DNA of 64,000 nucleotides from Nocardioides sp. YR527 (GTDB taxonomy: Bacteria > Actinomycetota > Actinomycetes > Propionibacteriales > Nocardioidaceae), in assembly GCF_900101045.1 (NCBI RefSeq), contig NZ_FNFN01000011.1:62001-126000 (forward strand), read 5' to 3'. The position numbers and the translations under genes are program-made. Of the stretch, positions 7,833 to 15,774 are shown in pieces. The notes beneath the pieces were generated by a model that saw nothing but the letters and a program-made list of their open reading frames with translations, was not told where the DNA came from and did no database searches. Each line of letters opens with the position of its first letter. Position 1 is the first letter of the stretch.

Positions 7833-9086
7833 TTGCGCAAGATCCTGATCGTCGGCGCCGGACAGGCGGGCATGCAGCTCGCTCTCAGCCTCCAGGCCGA
7901 GGGCTATGAGGTGACGGTCATGTCCGCGCGTACGCCCGACGAGCTGCGCGACGGCTGGCCGATGTCGACGCAGGTCATGTTCGACCCTGCGCTCGCCTAC
8001 GAGCGCGTCTACGACCTCAACCTCTGGGAGGACGAGGCGCCCCGCATCCCCGCGGTCGGCATCTCGGTCAGCCCGGAGCCCGGGGTCCGCGCGCTCAAGT
8101 TCGACGGGCCCTGGGAGCCGTACGCCATGTCCGTCGACCAGCGCCTGAAGATGTCCGCCTGGCTCGAGCTGTTCGAGGACCGGGGCGGCCGGATCATCTA
8201 CCACCCGGTGATGACCTCCGACCTGGCCGGCCTGGCCTCGATGTACGAGCTGACCCTGATCGCGGCCGGCAAGGGCGAGATCGTCGACCTGTTCGACCGT
8301 GACCCGGTCCGATCCAAGTACGACACCCCCGGCCGTGCGCTCTCGGCCATCTACCTCCACGGCATGGTCGAGCCCGACGACTTCCCGGCCGGGAGCATGC
8401 GGATCAACGTCGCGCCCGGCGTGGGGGAGCTGTTCGTGATCAGCGCCCTGACCCAGTTCGGGCCGAGCCGGGTCGCGTTCGTCGAGGCGATCCCCGACGG
8501 CCCCTTCGACTGCTTCTGGGACCGTCCGCGTCCCGACGAGCACCTGCGCCGACTGCAGCACGTGATGCTCGAGCACATGCCGTGGGAGGGCGAGCTGATG
8601 CTCGACTGCGAACCCACCGACGCCCGTGCTTCGCTCTCGGGCGCGTTCACCGGCATGATCCGCAAGCCGTACGCAGAGGTCGGGGACGGAGCGTACGTCT
8701 TCGGCATGGGCGACGTCGTCGTGGTCAACGACCCGATCGCGGGCCAGGGGTCCAACAACGCCGCCCACTGCGCCGGCATCTACACCCAGGCGATCCTCGA
8801 GCGCGGCGACCTGCCGTTCGACCCCGCCTGGATGCGGGCGACCTTCGAGACCTTCTGGGAGACCCGTGCCCAGCACTCGACCGGCCTGACCGACGCGCTG
8901 CTCAACCCGCTGCCCGACCACGTGCAGCAGGTGCTCGGCGCGGCCACCCAGCACCAGGCGGTGGCGGACCGGTTCACCCGGCTGTTCCCGCACCCCGAGG
9001 ATCTCGGACCGTTCCTCGGCGACCCGGAGGCGGCGCTCGCGTACGTCGCGGAGGTCGCTCAGGCCGACGCGGCGGCCAGGGCTTGA
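7833..9086 (+). CDS. Styrene/indole monooxygenase-like FAD oxygenase (StyA family)
   Basis: A two-component (group E) flavoprotein monooxygenase subunit that would epoxidise or hydroxylate an aromatic or alkene substrate using FADH2 from a partner reductase. The 417 residues begin with the dinucleotide-binding motif ILIVGAGQAGMQLALSL. The C-terminal FAD/ribityl motif is GDVVVVNDPIAGQGSNN. The WPMSTQVMFDPALAYER region resembles StyA. It starts at TTG 7833 with AAGGAG upstream. No StyB-like flavin reductase is adjacent, so the partner is elsewhere or shared. It closes the accessory insertion between map and infA. The natural substrate is unknown. Confidence 0.82.
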   Translation: MRKILIVGAGQAGMQLALSLQAEGYEVTVMSARTPDELRDGWPMSTQVMFDPALAYERVYDLNLWEDEAPRIPAVGISVSPEPGVRALKFDGPWEPYAMSVDQRLKMSAWLELFEDRGGRIIYHPVMTSDLAGLASMYELTLIAAGKGEIVDLFDRDPVRSKYDTPGRALSAIYLHGMVEPDDFPAGSMRINVAPGVGELFVISALTQFGPSRVAFVEAIPDGPFDCFWDRPRPDEHLRRLQHVMLEHMPWEGELMLDCEPTDARASLSGAFTGMIRKPYAEVGDGAYVFGMGDVVVVNDPIAGQGSNNAAHCAGIYTQAILERGDLPFDPAWMRATFETFWETRAQHSTGLTDALLNPLPDHVQQVLGAATQHQAVADRFTRLFPHPEDLGPFLGDPEAALAYVAEVAQADAAARA

Positions 9087-9110
9087 CGATTAGGGCATTG
9101 CTGTTCTAGG
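9083..9110 (+). promoter_or_regulatory. Candidate promoter upstream of infA
   Basis: TTGACG at 9083-9088 resembles a sigma-A -35 box. The hexamer TCTAGG, 16 bases downstream, is only a poor -10 match. A promoter is expected here because infA now sits more than 7 kb away from the spc operon promoters. The assignment rests mainly on the -35 hexamer and on context. The remaining 180 bases before infA show no other recognisable element. Confidence 0.3.
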
Positions 9111-9319
9111 GGTCTAGGCTTGGTAGTCGGTCCAACGTGGGTCTGTCTCGTCGTGCCTCGCGGCTGCCCGGTCAGCGCGCTTCTGTGCGCTCGCGGGTGA
9201 GACATGCAGATGGCTTCACGAGGTCCACTCCGAGTTCTCGGAGAGGTTCCCGGACCGCCCGCGGGTCATCCGATCCGTGGTTTGAACGGTAGATGACCGA
9301 CCAACAGATTGCAGAGGGC

Positions 9320-9541
9320 ATGCCGAAGAAAGAAGGCGTGATCGAGATCGAGGGCACCGTAGTGGAGGCCCTCCCCAACGCCATGTTCCGTGTGGAGCTG
9401 AGCAACGGACACAAGGTTCTCGCCCACATCAGCGGCAAGATGCGACAGCACTACATCCGGATCCTCCCCGAGGACCGCGTGGTGGTGGAGCTGTCTCCCT
9501 ACGACCTGACGCGCGGTCGGATCGTCTACCGGTACAAGTAA
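9320..9541 (+). CDS. infA: Translation initiation factor IF-1
   Basis: Binds the ribosomal A site during initiation; a small OB-fold protein. The sequence KKEGVIEIEGTVVEALPNAM, then LSNGHKVLAHISGKMR, ending LTRGRIVYRYK, is essentially the actinobacterial consensus. The start at 9320 gives 73 residues, the normal length, but its purine stretch AGAGGG is only one base away from the ATG. An in-frame ATG at 9293 would add nine residues (MTDQQIAEG) and cannot be excluded. It begins the alpha-operon segment and is followed after 27 bases by rpmJ. Confidence 0.96.
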   Translation: MPKKEGVIEIEGTVVEALPNAMFRVELSNGHKVLAHISGKMRQHYIRILPEDRVVVELSPYDLTRGRIVYRYK

Positions 9542-9568
9542 CCAGCCGACGATCAAGAAAGGGCTGAC

Positions 9569-9682
9569 ATGAAGGTCAACCCGAGCGTGAAGAAGATCTG
9601 TGACAAGTGCAAGGTGATCCGTCGCCACGGCCGCGTCATGGTGATCTGCGAGAACCCGCGCCACAAGCAGCGCCAGGGCTGA
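9569..9682 (+). CDS. rpmJ: 50S ribosomal protein L36
   Basis: A 37-residue ribosomal protein. It contains the zinc-ribbon ligands of the C+ form: CDKC near residues 11-14, a third Cys in VICENPRH, and the following His. A ribosome site (AAAGGG) lies just upstream of the ATG. The position between infA and rpsM is the standard order. The zinc-binding form implies that any zinc-independent paralogue would be encoded elsewhere. Confidence 0.96.
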   Translation: MKVNPSVKKICDKCKVIRRHGRVMVICENPRHKQRQG

Positions 9683-9748
9683 GTCCCTTTCTCGCCGACA
9701 ACTGAATATTCGCATCGAGTCGCTAGGAGGCGTACGTCTCCGAAGCAC

Positions 9749-9768
9749 CTCCGGTTCAGAGGCCGGAG
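9749..9768 (+). promoter_or_regulatory. Hairpin in the rpmJ-rpsM leader
   Basis: CTCCGG and CCGGAG form a perfect 6-bp stem around an 8-base loop within the 149-base spacer upstream of rpsM. Family knowledge: in enterobacteria the alpha operon leader at this place binds S4 for autoregulation. Nothing here proves an equivalent, but the spacer is long for this operon and rpsD is in the same unit. Confidence 0.3.
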
Positions 9769-9831
9769 CCCGAGGGTGCCACCCCGGGGCGCGACCCGAA
9801 CGACACCTCTGACGAACAAAGAAGGAACGAC

Positions 9832-10209
9832 ATGGCACGCCTCCAAGGTGTTGACCTTCCGCGCGACAAGCGCGTGGAGATCGCTCTCACCTACATCTAC
9901 GGCATCGGCCGTACCACCTCGCAGAAGCTCCTCGAGGCCACCGGCGTCAACCCGAACACCCGGGTGCACGCTCTGGCTGAGGACGAGCTGGTCAAGCTCC
10001 GTGACGAGATCGAAGCCCAGGGCATCCAGACCGAGGGTGACCTCCGTCGTGAGGTCCAGGCTGACATCCGTCGCAAGATCGAGATCGGCAGCTACCAGGG
10101 TCGCCGCCACCGCCAGGGCCTTCCGGTCCGCGGCCAGCGCACCAAGACCAACGCGCGCACCCGCAAGGGCCCGAAGCGCACCGTCGCCGGCAAGAAGAAG
10201 GCCAAGTGA
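9832..10209 (+). CDS. rpsM: 30S ribosomal protein S13
   Basis: A 125-residue small-subunit head protein that contacts tRNA and forms the bridge to the large subunit. Identifying stretches are MARLQGVDLPRDKRVEIALT, YIYGIGRTTSQKLLEATG, and the basic C-terminal RGQRTKTNARTRKGPKRTVA. AGAAGGA upstream fits the ATG at 9832. The length is normal. A spacer of 79 bases leads to rpsK. Confidence 0.98.
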   Translation: MARLQGVDLPRDKRVEIALTYIYGIGRTTSQKLLEATGVNPNTRVHALAEDELVKLRDEIEAQGIQTEGDLRREVQADIRRKIEIGSYQGRRHRQGLPVRGQRTKTNARTRKGPKRTVAGKKKAK

Positions 10210-10288
10210 CCCTGACGCGCTCTGCGCGTCGGTGATCACGAGCGCTTTCGCCTCGATCACACAGACCAGCCAACACAGGAGTTAATGC

Positions 10289-10690
10289 ATGCCTCCGAAG
10301 ACCCGACAGGGTGCGACGAAGGTTCGTCGCAAGGAGAAGAAGAACGTTGCTCAGGGCGAGGCCCACATCAAGAGCACGTTCAACAACACGATCGTCACGA
10401 TCACCGACCCGACCGGTGCGGTGATCTCGTGGGCCTCGGCCGGCACCGTCGGTTTCAAGGGCTCGCGTAAGTCGACCCCGTTCGCCGCTCAGATGGCCGC
10501 CGAGGCCGCTGGCCGCCGCGCGATGGACCACGGCATGAAGAAGATCGACGTCTTCGTGAAGGGCCCGGGCTCGGGCCGCGAGACCGCGATCCGCTCCCTG
10601 GGTGCGATCGGCCTCGAGGTCGGCACCATCCAGGACGTCACGCCGGCTCCGCACAACGGCTGCCGTCCGCCCAAGCGCCGCCGCGTTTGA
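10289..10690 (+). CDS. rpsK: 30S ribosomal protein S11
   Basis: Platform protein of the small subunit, 133 residues. Recognised by HIKSTFNNTIVTITDPTG, WASAGTVGFKGSRKSTPFAA, and the C-terminal DVTPAPHNGCRPPKRRRV. The basic N-terminus (TRQGATKVRRKEKKN) is the usual actinobacterial form. The start ATG 10289 is preceded by AGGAG. It is followed by rpsD after 34 bases in the conserved order. Confidence 0.98.
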   Translation: MPPKTRQGATKVRRKEKKNVAQGEAHIKSTFNNTIVTITDPTGAVISWASAGTVGFKGSRKSTPFAAQMAAEAAGRRAMDHGMKKIDVFVKGPGSGRETAIRSLGAIGLEVGTIQDVTPAPHNGCRPPKRRRV

Positions 10691-10724
10691 TCCCCACCGA
10701 GACATAGAAGGAGACTGAAGAGTA

Positions 10725-11333
10725 ATGGCCCGTTACACCGGACCCATGACCCGCAAGTCGCGCCGTCTCGGTGTCGACCTTGTCGGCAACGACGCGGCGT
10801 TCGAGAAGCGCCCCTACCCTCCCGGCCAGCACGGCCGCGGCCGCATCAAGGAGAGCGAGTACCTCCTCCAGCTTCGTGAGAAGCAGAAGGCTCGCTTCAC
10901 CTACGGCGTGATGGAGAAGCAGTTCGCCTCCTACTACGCCGAGGCCCACCGTCGCGGTGGCAAGACCGGTGACAACCTGCTCCAGCTGCTCGAGGGCCGC
11001 CTGGACAACGTCGTCTACCGTGCCGGCTTCGCCCGCACCCGCCGCCAGGCCCGCCAGCTGGTCGTTCACGGCCACTTCCTGGTCAACGGCAAGAAGGTCA
11101 ACGTGCCTTCGTTCCAGGTCTCGGCTCACGACGTCATCGACGTTCGCGAGAAGTCGCTGGAGATGACCCCGTTCATCGTGGCTCGCGAGACCCACGGCGA
11201 GCGCGTCGTCCCCGCGTGGATCGAGGCCGTGCCCTCGCGCATGCGCATCCTGATCCACCAGCTTCCGGTCCGGGCCCAGATCGACGTCCCGGTCCAGGAG
11301 CAGCTGATCGTCGAGTACTACTCGAAGCTCTGA
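10725..11333 (+). CDS. rpsD: 30S ribosomal protein S4 (zinc-free form)
   Basis: Primary 16S rRNA-binding assembly protein and, in some bacteria, a translational repressor of its own operon. The 202 residues begin MARYTGPMTRKSRRLGVDLV and contain the S4 RNA-binding domain (RLDNVVYRAGFARTRRQARQ). The N-terminal cysteines that bind zinc in other S4 proteins are absent, so this is the C-minus form. AGGAGA precedes the ATG. A 151-base spacer with a strong hairpin separates it from rpoA. Confidence 0.98.
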   Translation: MARYTGPMTRKSRRLGVDLVGNDAAFEKRPYPPGQHGRGRIKESEYLLQLREKQKARFTYGVMEKQFASYYAEAHRRGGKTGDNLLQLLEGRLDNVVYRAGFARTRRQARQLVVHGHFLVNGKKVNVPSFQVSAHDVIDVREKSLEMTPFIVARETHGERVVPAWIEAVPSRMRILIHQLPVRAQIDVPVQEQLIVEYYSKL

Positions 11334-11363
11334 TCAACGCATCACGCAGTAACCACGGTGAGT

Positions 11364-11401
11364 CCCCGGCGTTCAACTTCATGCGAAGTCGTACGCCGGG
11401 G
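11364..11401 (+). promoter_or_regulatory. Strong rpsD-rpoA intergenic hairpin
   Basis: CCCCGGCGT (11364-11372) pairs perfectly with ACGCCGGGG (11393-11401). Inside it, ACTTC and GAAGT add a second stem around ATGC. The 38-base structure is followed by GCCTTGCC rather than a U-run. It may be an intrinsic attenuator that lowers expression, or an mRNA processing or protection site between the ribosomal genes and rpoA. Confidence 0.55.
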
Positions 11402-11484
11402 CCTTGCCAGCCCCACAGCCTTCCGTCATCACCCCTTGAAGTTCGGGTCCGTCAAATAGCGGTCGGCCCGGAAAGGACAAATCA

Positions 11485-12501
11485 GTGCTTATCGCACAGC
11501 GCCCCACCCTGTCGGAAGAGTCCGTCGAGGAGTTCCGCTCCCGCTTCGTGATCGAGCCCCTCGAGCCGGGCTTCGGTTACACGCTGGGCAACTCTCTTCG
11601 CCGCACCCTGCTCTCCTCGATCCCCGGTGCTTCGGTCACCTCGATCAAGATCGACGGCGTTCTCCACGAGTTCTCGACCATCGAGGGCGTCAAGGAGGAT
11701 GTCACCGAGATCATCCTCAACCTCAAGGGTCTGGTCGTCTCCTCCGAGCACGACGAGCCCGTCACCATGTACCTGCGCAAGTCCGGTGCCGGTGACGTCA
11801 CCGCTGCCGACATCGCCCCGCCGGCCGGTGTCGAGGTGCACAACCCCGACCTGAAGATCGCGACCCTGTCCGACAAGGGCAAGATCGAGCTCGAGCTCGT
11901 CGTCGAGCGTGGCCGTGGCTACGTCTCCGCCGTCCAGAACAAGGGCGCCGAGAACGAGATCGGCCGGATCCCGGTCGACTCGATCTACTCGCCGGTCCTC
12001 AAGGTCAGCTACAAGGTCGAGGCCACCCGTGTCGAGCAGCGCACCGACTTCGACAAGCTCGTCATCGACGTCGAGACCAAGCCGTCGATCGCTCCCCGCG
12101 ACGCGATCGCCTCGGCCGGTAAGACCCTGGTCGAGCTCTTCGGTCTGGCCCGTGAGCTGAACGTCGACGCCGAGGGCATCGACATCGGCCCCTCGCCCGT
12201 CGACGAGCAGCTCGCCGCCGACCTCGCCCTCCCGGTCGAGGACCTGCAGCTGACCGTTCGTTCCTACAACTGCCTCAAGCGTGAGGGCATCCACACCGTG
12301 GGTGAGCTCATCTCGCGCTCGGAGCAGGACCTGCTCGACATCCGCAACTTCGGCGCCAAGTCGATCGACGAGGTCAAGCTGAAGCTGCACGAGATGGGTC
12401 TGTCCCTCAAGGACAGCGCTCCGGGCTTCGACCCGTCCGCCGCCCTCGCCGCCTACGGCGACGATGACGACGACGCGTTCGTCGAGGACGAGCAGTACTG
12501 A
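11485..12501 (+). CDS. rpoA: DNA-directed RNA polymerase subunit alpha
   Basis: The 338-residue alpha subunit, which dimerises to seed RNA polymerase assembly. The N-terminal domain contains LEPGFGYTLGNSLRRTLLSS, and the C-terminal domain has NCLKREGIHTVGELISRSEQ and GAKSIDEVKLKLHEMGLSLK, which contact UP elements and activators. The start is GTG at 11485 with GGAAAGGA upstream. The C-terminus ends in an acidic tail (DDDDDAFVEDEQY), common in actinobacteria. It is followed by a hairpin and then rplQ. Confidence 0.99.
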   Translation: MLIAQRPTLSEESVEEFRSRFVIEPLEPGFGYTLGNSLRRTLLSSIPGASVTSIKIDGVLHEFSTIEGVKEDVTEIILNLKGLVVSSEHDEPVTMYLRKSGAGDVTAADIAPPAGVEVHNPDLKIATLSDKGKIELELVVERGRGYVSAVQNKGAENEIGRIPVDSIYSPVLKVSYKVEATRVEQRTDFDKLVIDVETKPSIAPRDAIASAGKTLVELFGLARELNVDAEGIDIGPSPVDEQLAADLALPVEDLQLTVRSYNCLKREGIHTVGELISRSEQDLLDIRNFGAKSIDEVKLKLHEMGLSLKDSAPGFDPSAALAAYGDDDDDAFVEDEQY

Positions 12502-12509
12502 GTTGAAAG

Positions 12510-12542
12510 CGCCGGGCCAGGCGGCTTCGCCGCGGCCCGGCG
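12510..12542 (+). promoter_or_regulatory. rpoA-rplQ intergenic hairpin
   Basis: CGCCGGGCC (12510-12518) pairs with GGCCCGGCG (12534-12542), enclosing a second stem GCGGC-TTC-GCCGC. This very stable structure starts 9 bases after the rpoA stop. There is no U-tract, so an attenuator, processing site or 3'-end stabiliser are all possible. rplQ has its own strong ribosome site (GAAGGAG) downstream. Confidence 0.5.
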
Positions 12543-12625
12543 AGCAAGTTCCGAACAATGGAAATCGCAGCGAAAGCTGCGTCTACCCCGGTACCTGATA
12601 CGGCCGGAGAGAAGGAGCAGGCACG

Positions 12626-13147
12626 ATGCCTACCCCGAAGAAGGGTGCCCGTTTCGGCGGTTCGCCCGCGCACCAGAAGCTGATCCTCTCGAACCTCGCC
12701 ACCGCGCTGTTCGAGAACGGCCGCATCACCACCACCGAGGCCAAGGCTCGGCACCTCCGCCCCGTCGCGGAGAAGCTGATCACCAAGGCCAAGAAGGGTG
12801 ACCTGCACAACCGTCGCGAGGTCCTCAAGACCATCCGCGACAAGTCCGTCGTGCACACCCTCTTCACCGAGATCGCCGAGCAGTTCGCGGAGCGTCCGGG
12901 TGGCTACACCCGGATCACCAAGATCGGTCCCCGCAAGGGCGACAACGCTCCGATGGCTGTGATCGAGCTCGTCAACGAGGCCTACGAGCCGAAGACCAAG
13001 GCTGCTCCGGCTGCCGCGGCTCCGGTTGAGGCTCCCGTCGAGGAGGCCCCGGTCGAGGAGGCTCCGGTCGAGGAGACCGCCGCCGACGAGACCGAGGTTG
13101 CTGCCGAGGAGGCTCCCGCTGAGGAGACCACCGAGGCCAAGGCCTGA
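12626..13147 (+). CDS. rplQ: 50S ribosomal protein L17 with acidic C-terminal extension
   Basis: Large-subunit protein near the exit tunnel. Residues 1 to about 120 are the normal L17 core: MPTPKKGARFGGSPAHQKL, ALFENGRITTTEAKARHLRP, and RITKIGPRKGDNAPMAVIEL. Residues about 128-173 are an Ala/Pro/Glu repeat rich in VEEAP units, so the protein is roughly 50 residues longer than the usual family length. Such tails are known in actinobacterial L17, but their role is unclear. GGAGAAGGAG lies upstream of the ATG. A perfect terminator hairpin follows after 13 bases and ends the alpha operon. Confidence 0.97.
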   Translation: MPTPKKGARFGGSPAHQKLILSNLATALFENGRITTTEAKARHLRPVAEKLITKAKKGDLHNRREVLKTIRDKSVVHTLFTEIAEQFAERPGGYTRITKIGPRKGDNAPMAVIELVNEAYEPKTKAAPAAAAPVEAPVEEAPVEEAPVEETAADETEVAAEEAPAEETTEAKA

Positions 13148-13160
13148 TCTGTTCTGAACT

Positions 13161-13192
13161 GTGGCCCGTCACCCGCGAGGGTGACGGGCCAC
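13161..13192. terminator. Bidirectional terminator after rplQ
   Basis: A perfect 14-bp stem, GTGGCCCGTCACCC pairing with GGGTGACGGGCCAC, encloses the loop GCGA. It lies between the rplQ stop and the stop of the convergent minus-strand membrane gene, so it can serve both strands. There is no long U-run, as is common in high-GC actinobacteria. Confidence 0.85.
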
Positions 13193-13194
13193 TG

Positions 13195-13863
13195 TCATTT
13201 CCCGGAGCTCTGCTCGGAGCGGGCGAGCAGCCAGCAGATGACCCCGCCGGCGACCATGACGACGGTCGTCGCAACGGTTGAGATGGCCGACAGCAGCTGT
13301 GCCGCGGCGATGTTGTCGAGGGACATGGCGGGCGCGAGCGCGAGGGAGAGCGGCGTCTGCGCCACGATGAGCAGGACGTAGGTGATCGGCAGCCCGATCA
13401 GCCATCGGCGGCCGGACCAGGCGGCACATCCCCAGCCGGCCAGCACCAGCAGCAGGAGCATCGGAGCGAGAAAGCCGATGACGGCCGGGTTGTAGAAGTC
13501 CAGCAGTCGGATGAGGCCGTACCAGAACACCGTGCTCATCAGCCAGGAGAGCATCGGCAACACGATGCCGAGGAGCCGGCCCGTCGGGGTGCGGGCGATG
13601 ACCGCGGCACCACCTGCGACCACGGCGTACAGCAGCGCGTTGAGCACCACGGTCACGACGTTGGAGATGGACATGCTGGCGACCGTGCCGCCGAGGGCGT
13701 ACGTCAGGACGAAGCCGATCAGCGCGATCGCGATCTGCAGGACCACCACCGCCACGACCACGACAGTGGTGACGGCCATCGTCGATCGAGGGGCGGATCC
13801 GGTGGTGTGGGTCGGTGGCAGCGGCGTGGGGGACGGCGGGGGAGGCGGCGCGGGGTGGCTCAT
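13195..13863 (-). CDS. Hypothetical multi-pass membrane protein
   Basis: A 222-residue protein of unknown function. The N-terminus is Pro/Ser/Thr rich (PAPPPPPSPTPLPPTHTT) and probably cytoplasmic. About six hydrophobic segments follow, for example VTTVVVVAVVVLQIAIALIG and LLLLVLAGWGCAAW. No catalytic or transport motif is recognised. It runs convergently to rplQ, and its stop abuts the shared terminator. Together with the ketopantoate-reductase-like gene upstream on the same strand it separates rplQ from truA, which are usually adjacent. Confidence 0.7.
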   Translation of the reverse strand: MSHPAPPPPPSPTPLPPTHTTGSAPRSTMAVTTVVVVAVVVLQIAIALIGFVLTYALGGTVASMSISNVVTVVLNALLYAVVAGGAAVIARTPTGRLLGIVLPMLSWLMSTVFWYGLIRLLDFYNPAVIGFLAPMLLLLVLAGWGCAAWSGRRWLIGLPITYVLLIVAQTPLSLALAPAMSLDNIAAAQLLSAISTVATTVVMVAGGVICWLLARSEQSSGK

Positions 13864-13918
13864 GGCCGGCAGCCTGCCGGACTCGCTGCGTACCTGACCA
13901 CCCCATTCGGGCCAGTTG

Positions 13919-14866
13919 TCAGAGGCCGGCGAGGAAGGTGGCGCCGTCGATGCTGCCGGGCCCGGCGCCGGTGCGGGCGATGTCGTGGACCGCGTGCTGG
14001 ATGGCCTCGTTGGCGGGTGTCGGGACGCCGTGGAGGCGACCGAGCAGGACGATCTCGCCGGAGAGGTAGTCGATCTCGACGCCGGTGCCGCGGGTGAGGC
14101 TCTGCCAGGTCGAGCTGTTGTTGGCGCCGCCGCGTCCGGTGATGTGGCCGGCTCGCCGGGTCCGGTCCTGGTCGGCGGTCACGACGCTGATCCCGGCGGC
14201 GGCGAGGGCGGACTCCGCCTCGGCCAGGCAGCGGGCGTAGATCTCCTCGCTGCTGGGGCCGGGGGCGATCGCGGCGTTGATGCCGTTGCCGAGGTTGTTG
14301 AGGAGCTTGCGGTGCTTCCAGGCCAAGATGTCGGCGCGCGGCTCGCTCAGGAACCCCGCCTTGACCAGGTCGTTCGCGATCGCCGTGGTGATCTCGTCGA
14401 CGCCGGTGGGGTAGCGGCCGATGTCCAGGATGCCGGGCTTGTTGCCGGAGTCCTGGACGACGGCGCCCGGGGTCAGGAAGGTGGCGGGAAGGATGACATG
14501 GATGGCGTACGTCCGGGCGAAGCGTCGCAGGATCCGCGGCTCGTTCGCGACGCCGTTCTGCAGGGAGACGACCGGGGTGCTCGGCGGGGCGTAGGCCGCC
14601 AGGTCCTCGAGCGCGGCCTCGGTCTGCTGGCCCTTGACGCTGAGGAGCACGACGGTGTCCTCGGTCCAGGCGACCTGGCTCGCGCCCTCGACCGCGGGGA
14701 CGTCGAGGGTCAGCACGCCGTCGGGGGTGTCGAGGCTGAGGCCGAGGTCCTGGATCGCGCGGAGGTGCTGGCCGCGGGCCACCAGGGTGACGTCGATCCC
14801 TGCCCTGTGCAGCAGGCCGCCCGCGACGCCGCCGACCGCTCCTGCTCCGAAGATCACGTAGCGCAT
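13919..14866 (-). CDS. 2-dehydropantoate 2-reductase (ketopantoate reductase) family protein
   Basis: Predicted NADPH-dependent reductase of the ApbA/PanE family; PanE makes pantoate for CoA synthesis. The 315 residues begin with the Rossmann motif VIFGAGAVGGVAGGLL, followed by VTLVARGQH, which suits NADP binding. LSVKGQQT, VVSLQNGVANE and the catalytic-helix segment WKHRKLLNNLGNGINA (with the family Lys and Asn) are also present. No pan genes are nearby and paralogues with other 2-oxoacid substrates exist, so panE is not assigned. It is divergent from truA, with 44 bases between the starts. Confidence 0.82.
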   Translation of the reverse strand: MRYVIFGAGAVGGVAGGLLHRAGIDVTLVARGQHLRAIQDLGLSLDTPDGVLTLDVPAVEGASQVAWTEDTVVLLSVKGQQTEAALEDLAAYAPPSTPVVSLQNGVANEPRILRRFARTYAIHVILPATFLTPGAVVQDSGNKPGILDIGRYPTGVDEITTAIANDLVKAGFLSEPRADILAWKHRKLLNNLGNGINAAIAPGPSSEEIYARCLAEAESALAAAGISVVTADQDRTRRAGHITGRGGANNSSTWQSLTRGTGVEIDYLSGEIVLLGRLHGVPTPANEAIQHAVHDIARTGAGPGSIDGATFLAGL

Positions 14867-14910
14867 GCGCCGAGTCTGGCAAACGACGTGGTCGCTGCGA
14901 GAATGGGGCC

Positions 14911-15774
14911 GTGCGCATCAGGATCGACCTCGCCTACGACGGCACCACGTTCCATGGCTGGGCGACCCAGCCGGGGCTGCGTACGGTCCAGGGGGAGCTC
15001 CAGGGCGCGCTGGCGACCGCGCTGCGGGTGCCGGGGACGGGGGAGCGGTCCCAGGTGTGGGTGACGGTCGCCGGGCGGACGGACTCGGGCGTGCACGCCC
15101 GCGGCCAGGTCGCCCACTTCGACATCGACGCCGACGTGCTCGAGTCGTCGCGCGGACGCTCCGAGCAGTCGCCGCTCGAGGCGCTGGTGCGCCGCCTGAA
15201 CGGGATCCTCCCCGCCGACGTGCGGGTGCGGGCCGCCGTCGAGGCGCCGGTGGGTTTCAACGCCCGGTTCTCGGCGTTGTGGCGACGCTACGTCTACCGG
15301 ATCGTGGACGACCCGGCGTACGTCGACCCGCTGCTGCGCGGGCACGTGCTCTACCGGACGCGGCCGCTCGACCTGTCGCTGATGAACGTCGCCTCCGCGG
15401 ATCTCATCGGGCTCAACGACTTCGCCTCCTTCTGCAAGCCGCGCGAGGGCGCGACCACGATCCGCGACCTGCGCCAGCTCAGCTGGGAACGGCGCCCCGA
15501 CGGCATCATCGAGGCGACCGTCCTCGCCGACGCCTTCTGCCACTCGATGGTGCGCTCGCTGGTCGGCTGCCTGATGGTGATCGGGGAGGGCCGCAAGGAC
15601 GTCACCTGGGCCAAGGAGTCGCTGGCCTCGCGCTCGCGGTCCTCGTCGATCCCGATCGCGCCGGCCAACGGACTGACCCTCGAAGAGGTCGCCTACCCGC
15701 CCGACGAGCAGCTGGCGGCCCAGCACGAACGCACCATGAACCGCAGAGAGGCGAGCGAGCTTGACCGGGACTGA
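14911..15774 (+). CDS. truA: tRNA pseudouridine synthase A
   Basis: Converts uridines 38-40 of the tRNA anticodon stem to pseudouridine. The 287 residues contain the catalytic Asp in VAGRTDSGVHARGQVAHF (D58), the N-terminal RIRIDLAYDGTTFHGWATQP, and FCHSMVRSLVGCLMVIGEG near the C-terminus, all family signatures. The start is GTG 14911. truA normally follows rplQ directly; here two opposite-strand genes separate them. The end overlaps the start of a methyltransferase gene by 14 bases, so the two RNA-modification-type genes are probably coupled. Confidence 0.96.
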   Translation: MRIRIDLAYDGTTFHGWATQPGLRTVQGELQGALATALRVPGTGERSQVWVTVAGRTDSGVHARGQVAHFDIDADVLESSRGRSEQSPLEALVRRLNGILPADVRVRAAVEAPVGFNARFSALWRRYVYRIVDDPAYVDPLLRGHVLYRTRPLDLSLMNVASADLIGLNDFASFCKPREGATTIRDLRQLSWERRPDGIIEATVLADAFCHSMVRSLVGCLMVIGEGRKDVTWAKESLASRSRSSSIPIAPANGLTLEEVAYPPDEQLAAQHERTMNRREASELDRD

